Made by a program: the position numbers and the translations under genes. A model generated the notes under the pieces. It saw only the letters and a program-made list of their open reading frames with translations, was not told where the DNA came from and ran no database searches. From Solimonas sp040377605 (GTDB taxonomy: Bacteria > Pseudomonadota > Gammaproteobacteria > Nevskiales > Nevskiaceae): 17,351 nt of DNA. The stretch covers positions 1-17,351 of the forward strand of contig JBEIOK010000046.1 in assembly GCA_040377605.1 (NCBI GenBank), written 5' to 3'. This document shows positions 14,537 through 17,351 of the stretch, piece by piece (the stretch's first letter is position 1; each line of letters starts with the position of its first letter).

Positions 14537-15243
14537 GGGGAACGGCGCAGATTTAACTTGATGAAGATACCGAGGAGGGTCAACGCAAACGCAAACCACT
14601 GAGCCGCATAGCCGTAATTCTTGGTGGGCGACAACTCCGCACCTTTCTGCCACTCACGGACATAGCCGTTGGGCACGGTCGCGTCCATCAACAGCAGGCC
14701 ATCGGCGACAAACTCGCCATACAGACAGCGCAGGTCCGCAAAAGTTGGGAACTGCACCAGTCGCGGCCACGTCTGCTCGGCACAGTTGTCGACTTCCAGG
14801 CGCATCGGCGGCGCGATGAACGTGCGCCACAGCCCCTGGACTTCAATCTCCTCATCGCTGACCCGCAGATCGGGCAACTGCCCGGCCGCCGGGCGCGGAA
14901 TCCAGCCGCGATCGACGATGACCACTCCCGCCTCCGGCAGGATCAGGGGCGTCAGGACGTGATAGCCGGGCTTGCCGTCGTGGCTCTGATTGTCGAGCAG
15001 CAGCTGTCGACCGCTGTCGAAACGACCCCGCGCGCGTGCGCGCTCGATCTGTTCAGGATAGGCCACGCTGCCAGCGGTGACTTCTCGCGGCTCGGCGCGT
15101 TGCGCCTGCTCGTAGCGTTCCTGCAGCGCCACCTTGGCGGCGCCGCGCTGCAGTTGCCACACGCCCAGGCCACAGAGGCTGGGGACCAGAATCAGTGTCG
15201 CGATGGTCGCCCACCACGGCGGTTTGAAAGTCCAGGATGACAT
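14533..15243 (-). CDS. SURF1-family cytochrome oxidase biogenesis protein
   Basis: Surf1 helps insert haem A into subunit I of aa3-type oxidases. The 236-residue protein has the two-helix hairpin layout: TM1 at about 11-29 and TM2 at about 212-230 around a periplasmic domain. Family motifs are GVWQLQRGAAK (27-37), YHVLTPL (94-100), VDRGW (110-114) and NYGYAAQWFAFAL (209-221). In many Surf1 proteins a histidine stands where Asn209 is found here. The ATG at 15243 starts right before TM1; the frame is open to 15303, but the extra 20 residues are not membrane-like. It is the first gene of the minus-strand surf1-SCO-ctaA-ctaB operon. Confidence 0.93.
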   Translation of the reverse strand: MSSWTFKPPWWATIATLILVPSLCGLGVWQLQRGAAKVALQERYEQAQRAEPREVTAGSVAYPEQIERARARGRFDSGRQLLLDNQSHDGKPGYHVLTPLILPEAGVVIVDRGWIPRPAAGQLPDLRVSDEEIEVQGLWRTFIAPPMRLEVDNCAEQTWPRLVQFPTFADLRCLYGEFVADGLLLMDATVPNGYVREWQKGAELSPTKNYGYAAQWFAFALTLLGIFIKLNLRRSP

Positions 15244-15319
15244 AGCGTTCCCCACCAGGTTCTCGTTGGATTTTGTCCGCTGCAGTTGCCCGCCTCGGCA
15301 CATCTGAATAGACAGTAAG
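15244..15319. promoter_or_regulatory. Divergent promoter region surf1 / DUF2909 gene
   Basis: These 76 bp between two divergent starts must hold the control signals of both transcripts unless they are further upstream inside the genes. A TAGACA hexamer at 15309-15314 is close to the plus-strand start. No full promoter could be fixed with confidence. Confidence 0.4.
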
Positions 15320-15589
15320 ATGCCAACCGATTATGCCCCCATCTGGATTCCCGTGATCGCCAAATTCATCGTCATCGGCCTGTTGCTGGCCATCCTGATT
15401 ACCCTGATGACCAGCATGGTGTTTCTGGTCCGCGACCCCAGTCACCGCAAGCGCACCCTGACCGGCCTGAAGATCCGCGTGACCCTGTCCGTGACCCTGA
15501 TCCTGTTTGTGCTGCTGTCCTGGCAGCAGGGATGGATCCGGCCACACGGCATCGTGCCGCAGCCGCCGCCAGTCGCCACGCCCCCCTAA
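15320..15589 (+). CDS. Small twin-transmembrane protein (DUF2909-like)
   Basis: This 89-residue protein has two hydrophobic helices at about 11-37 and 51-68, joined by a basic loop with RDPSHRKR (38-45), and a Pro-rich tail. The shape and motif fit DUF2909, a small membrane protein family found in cytochrome c oxidase clusters of gammaproteobacteria. The function is unknown, but its place between the coxIII and surf1 operons suggests oxidase assembly or stability. The ATG at 15320 is preceded only by a weak Shine-Dalgarno-like AGTAAG. The gene converges on coxIII and ends at a large hairpin. Confidence 0.85.
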   Translation: MPTDYAPIWIPVIAKFIVIGLLLAILITLMTSMVFLVRDPSHRKRTLTGLKIRVTLSVTLILFVLLSWQQGWIRPHGIVPQPPPVATPP

Positions 15590-15590
15590 C

Positions 15591-15624
15591 GACAATGGGC
15601 GGCCCCGAGGGGCCGCCCATTGTC
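15591..15624. terminator. Perfect 16-bp-stem hairpin between convergent genes
   Basis: GACAATGGGCGGCCCC, a GA loop and the exact reverse complement form a 34-bp inverted repeat immediately after the DUF2909 stop and 27 bp after the coxIII stop. Its place between convergent genes suggests a bidirectional terminator. The U-tract is weak (TTGAGC), so part of its role may be 3'-end protection of both mRNAs. Confidence 0.8.
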
Positions 15625-15651
15625 TTGAGCCGTATTGCGTCGTGTGCCGGA

Positions 15652-16530
15652 TCAGATCCAGTACACCACGATGAACAGGCCGATCCAGACCACGTCCACG
15701 AAGTGCCAGTACCAGGCCACGCCCTCGAACCCGAAGTGGGATTCCGGCTTGAAGTGCCCCTTCATCAGACGCAGCGTGATGATCAGCAGCATCAGCGTAC
15801 CGAGCGTGACGTGCATTCCGTGGAAACCGGTCAGCATGAAGAACGTCGATCCGTAGATGCCGGACCCCATGGTCAGGTTCAGATCATTGTAGGCGTGGAG
15901 GTATTCCTCGACCTGGAAGAACAGGAACAGCGCGCCCAGCGCGACCGTCGCCCACATCCACACGATGCAAGCAGTGCGCTTGTTTTCCTTGAGCGCGTGG
16001 TGGGCCATCGTGATGGTGACGCCCGAGGTCAGCAGGATCAGCGTATTGACCAGAGGCACGTCAAAAGCCGGGATCGTCTCGAAAGCGCCGCCGAGATTCG
16101 CCGGGCCGTTGGAAGGCCACACCGCCTCGAAGCCCGGCCACAGCGTCAGGTGGGTCGCAATCTTGGCGCCCTCACCGCTGAGCCAGGGCAGCGACAGACC
16201 GCGCGCATAGAACAGCGCGCCGAAGAACGCGGCAAAGAACATGACCTCGGAGAAGATGAACCAGGACATGCCCCAGCGGTAAGTGCGGTCGACCTGCGGA
16301 CCGTACAGCCCCCCCTCACTCTCCTGCGCAATCCCCTGGAACCAGCGATAGATGATGTACGCCGACAGCGCAAAACCCGCCCAGATCGGGATCGGGCCGA
16401 TGCCGCCGTCCTCGAGGAACGAAGCCGTCCCACCGAGCAGGGCGACGAGGCCCACGGTCAGGGCAAACGGCCAGCTGCTGGGCTGCGGTACGAAGTAGCG
16501 CTCGGTATTGGGGGCGGCAGTGCTAGCCAT
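15652..16530 (-). CDS. Cytochrome c oxidase subunit III
   Basis: Subunit III stabilises the aa3 oxidase in the inner membrane. The 292-residue protein has seven predicted helices. Conserved motifs are MSWFIFSEVMFFAAFFGALF (88-107) with Glu95, GFHGMHVTLGT (235-245) and the C-terminal YWHFVDVVWIGLF (274-286). The ATG at 16530 is chosen because AGGAG (plus-strand CTCCT at 16537-16541) lies 6 nt before it; a TTG two codons earlier is less likely. It follows cox11 by 22 bp in the ctaD operon. Length and motifs are normal. Confidence 0.96.
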   Translation of the reverse strand: MASTAAPNTERYFVPQPSSWPFALTVGLVALLGGTASFLEDGGIGPIPIWAGFALSAYIIYRWFQGIAQESEGGLYGPQVDRTYRWGMSWFIFSEVMFFAAFFGALFYARGLSLPWLSGEGAKIATHLTLWPGFEAVWPSNGPANLGGAFETIPAFDVPLVNTLILLTSGVTITMAHHALKENKRTACIVWMWATVALGALFLFFQVEEYLHAYNDLNLTMGSGIYGSTFFMLTGFHGMHVTLGTLMLLIITLRLMKGHFKPESHFGFEGVAWYWHFVDVVWIGLFIVVYWI

Positions 16531-16552
16531 GATCAACTCCTGAAAGTCTCTT

Positions 16553-17089
16553 TTAATCCTGCTTCATTGCAACGTCGGTGACGTCGAAGAAGGTATACGA
16601 CAAGGTAACGCGGTCAACGTCGGCAGGCAGCTCGGGATCGAGCATGAAGACCACCGGCATCGTCTTTTCCTCTCCAGCCTTGAACGGCTGGTTGTTGAAG
16701 CAAAAGCATTCGGTCTTGCGCATGTGCTTGGCCGCCTTGGTCGGGGCCACATTGGGCACTGCCTGCGCGACCAGATCATGCCCTTCCGTGTTCTGCGCGA
16801 AGAAGTTGACCGTCTTCAGCTCGCCGGGGTGAACCTGAACGCTGACCTGCTCGGCGCGAAACTTCCAGGGCCGCCCCCCATTGACCGTGGTGACGAACTC
16901 CACCGTTACGGTGCGACTGGTATCCACCACGGCCTGGGCCGTCGATGCCTCCATCTTGACCTTGCCGTTCAGTCCGATGGCATCGCACAGCATGTTGTAG
17001 ATCGGAACCAGCGCGTAGCCAAAACCGAACATGCCAACGACGACCAACGCCAGCCGGGCCGTGTGCAGCACGCGGGCGCGATGACTCAC
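16553..17089 (-). CDS. ctaG: Cytochrome c oxidase assembly protein CtaG/Cox11
   Basis: Cox11 delivers copper to the CuB site of subunit I. The 178-residue protein has an N-terminal membrane anchor (about 11-33), Cys35 in PIYNMLCDAIG, and an immunoglobulin-like periplasmic domain with the copper-binding CFCF motif (Cys128 and Cys130). NFFAQN (95-100) and LSYTFFDV (163-170) are also characteristic. The start is a GTG at 17089 that overlaps the TGA of the upstream 36-codon ORF by 4 bp, implying translational coupling. Order ctaD - small ORF - ctaG - coxIII is as expected for oxidase operons. Confidence 0.96.
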   Translation of the reverse strand: MSHRARVLHTARLALVVVGMFGFGYALVPIYNMLCDAIGLNGKVKMEASTAQAVVDTSRTVTVEFVTTVNGGRPWKFRAEQVSVQVHPGELKTVNFFAQNTEGHDLVAQAVPNVAPTKAAKHMRKTECFCFNNQPFKAGEEKTMPVVFMLDPELPADVDRVTLSYTFFDVTDVAMKQD

Positions 17090-17196
17090 TTCTGCACCAC
17101 GGTGTAGACGAACCAGACGAGAAAGAACAACGCCAGGCCCACGTGCACCAGGAACAGGAACAGGTTGCGGCGAGACTTGGCAGGATCTTTATTCAT
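17086..17196 (-). CDS. 36-residue single-pass membrane protein in the oxidase operon
   Basis: ATG at 17196 to TGA at 17086 encodes 36 residues: a basic start (MNKDPAKSRRN), then one continuous hydrophobic helix (about residues 12-34) and a short QK end. The basic head favours an N-in orientation. It is probably a real gene because its stop overlaps the cox11 GTG start by 4 bp and the hydrophobic profile is clean, whereas the space between ctaD and cox11 would otherwise be unusually long. Small membrane proteins occur at this place in other oxidase clusters, but I cannot name the family. There is no good Shine-Dalgarno, and a hairpin lies just upstream. Confidence 0.72.
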   Translation of the reverse strand: MNKDPAKSRRNLFLFLVHVGLALFFLVWFVYTVVQK

Positions 17197-17209
17197 CGGG
17201 GTTCAAGCC

Positions 17210-17237
17210 CCCGCTCCGGCCTCACGGCCGAAGCGGG
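17210..17237. other. Intercistronic hairpin after ctaD
   Basis: CCCGCT-C-CGGCC, loop TCAC, and GGCCG-A-AGCGGG form an 11-bp stem with one mismatch, between the ctaD stop and the 36-codon ORF. There is no U-tract on the minus strand. A partial terminator, an mRNA processing or stability element, or translation control of the small ORF are all possible. It could lower expression of the assembly genes relative to ctaD. Confidence 0.55.
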
Positions 17238-17244
17238 ATCCGGA

Positions 17245-17351
17245 TCAATGGGCCTTGGCGCTGCCGTGAACGGCAGTGACTTCGGCATCCGACAGCTTCG
17301 GCGGATCTTCGAAGGTGTGATACGGCGCCGGCGACGGCACCGTCCACTCCA
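17245..17351 (-). CDS. ctaD: Cytochrome c oxidase subunit I, C-terminal end only
   Basis: The minus strand from the window edge reads EWTVPSPAPYHTFEDPPKLS and ends at TGA 17245-17247, giving about 35 residues. EWTVPSPAPYHTF is the well-conserved C-terminal tail of aa3-type subunit I. The catalytic part lies outside the window. It is the upstream member of the operon that continues into the 36-codon ORF, ctaG and coxIII. Confidence 0.93.
   Translation of the reverse strand, partial: EWTVPSPAPYHTFEDPPKLSDAEVTAVHGSAKAH

Noticed and set aside
15532..16581. 349-codon plus-strand frame opposite coxIII
   Set aside because: It spans the terminator hairpin and is antisense to coxIII; the sequence is charged and repetitive like other shadow frames.

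Overview
The window is a compact, GC-rich piece of bacterial chromosome with about twenty housekeeping genes, short gaps, several 4-14 bp gene overlaps and no mobile elements. Two arrangements point to a gammaproteobacterium: ftsY-ftsE-ftsX followed by the heat-shock sigma gene rpoH, and an aa3-type cytochrome c oxidase cluster with cox11, coxIII, surf1, a SCO-like gene, ctaA and ctaB. The oxidase indicates aerobic respiration. The high GC content and the gene content would fit a Nevskiales/Xanthomonadales- or Pseudomonas-like lineage, but that placement is an inference without a database search.

Region by region: (1) Positions 1-2111 hold the end of an unrecognised membrane protein, a YicG/TRIC-type membrane protein and the monofunctional peptidoglycan glycosyltransferase mtgA, all on the plus strand. 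mtgA carries a long Pro/Ala/Glu-rich tail. (2) A secreted propeller-like protein lies on the minus strand (2003-3001), and its last 34 codons overlap the mtgA tail head-on. (3) An AT-richer 307-bp gap precedes thiD-thiE (thiamine pyrimidine kinase and thiamine-phosphate synthase) and hemL (first committed aminomutase of C5-pathway haem synthesis). (4) A 653-residue DedA/PAP2-like/LssY_C fusion follows; its PAP2-like part has lost the catalytic residues. (5) ftsY, ftsE, ftsX and rpoH come next. A near-perfect CIRCE operator (HrcA binding site) sits just upstream of rpoH and overlaps a sigma-E-like promoter. A strong bidirectional terminator closes the block. (6) From 11830 to the end is the haem A and cytochrome oxidase assembly region. 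One minus-strand operon (surf1, SCO-like, ctaA, ctaB) is divergent from a small DUF2909 membrane protein. That gene converges, across a perfect 16-bp-stem hairpin, on a second minus-strand operon (ctaD, a 36-codon membrane ORF, cox11, coxIII).

The right half works as one pathway. HemL feeds tetrapyrrole synthesis, CtaB and CtaA convert haem B to haem O and then haem A, Surf1/SCO-like/Cox11 help insert cofactors, and CtaD/CoxIII are oxidase subunits. The points most worth checking are CIRCE control of rpoH, the catalytically dead PAP2 domain, the mirror-coded C-terminal tails of mtgA and its antisense neighbour, and the tiny gene between ctaD and cox11. I saw no clearly new defence or mobile system.
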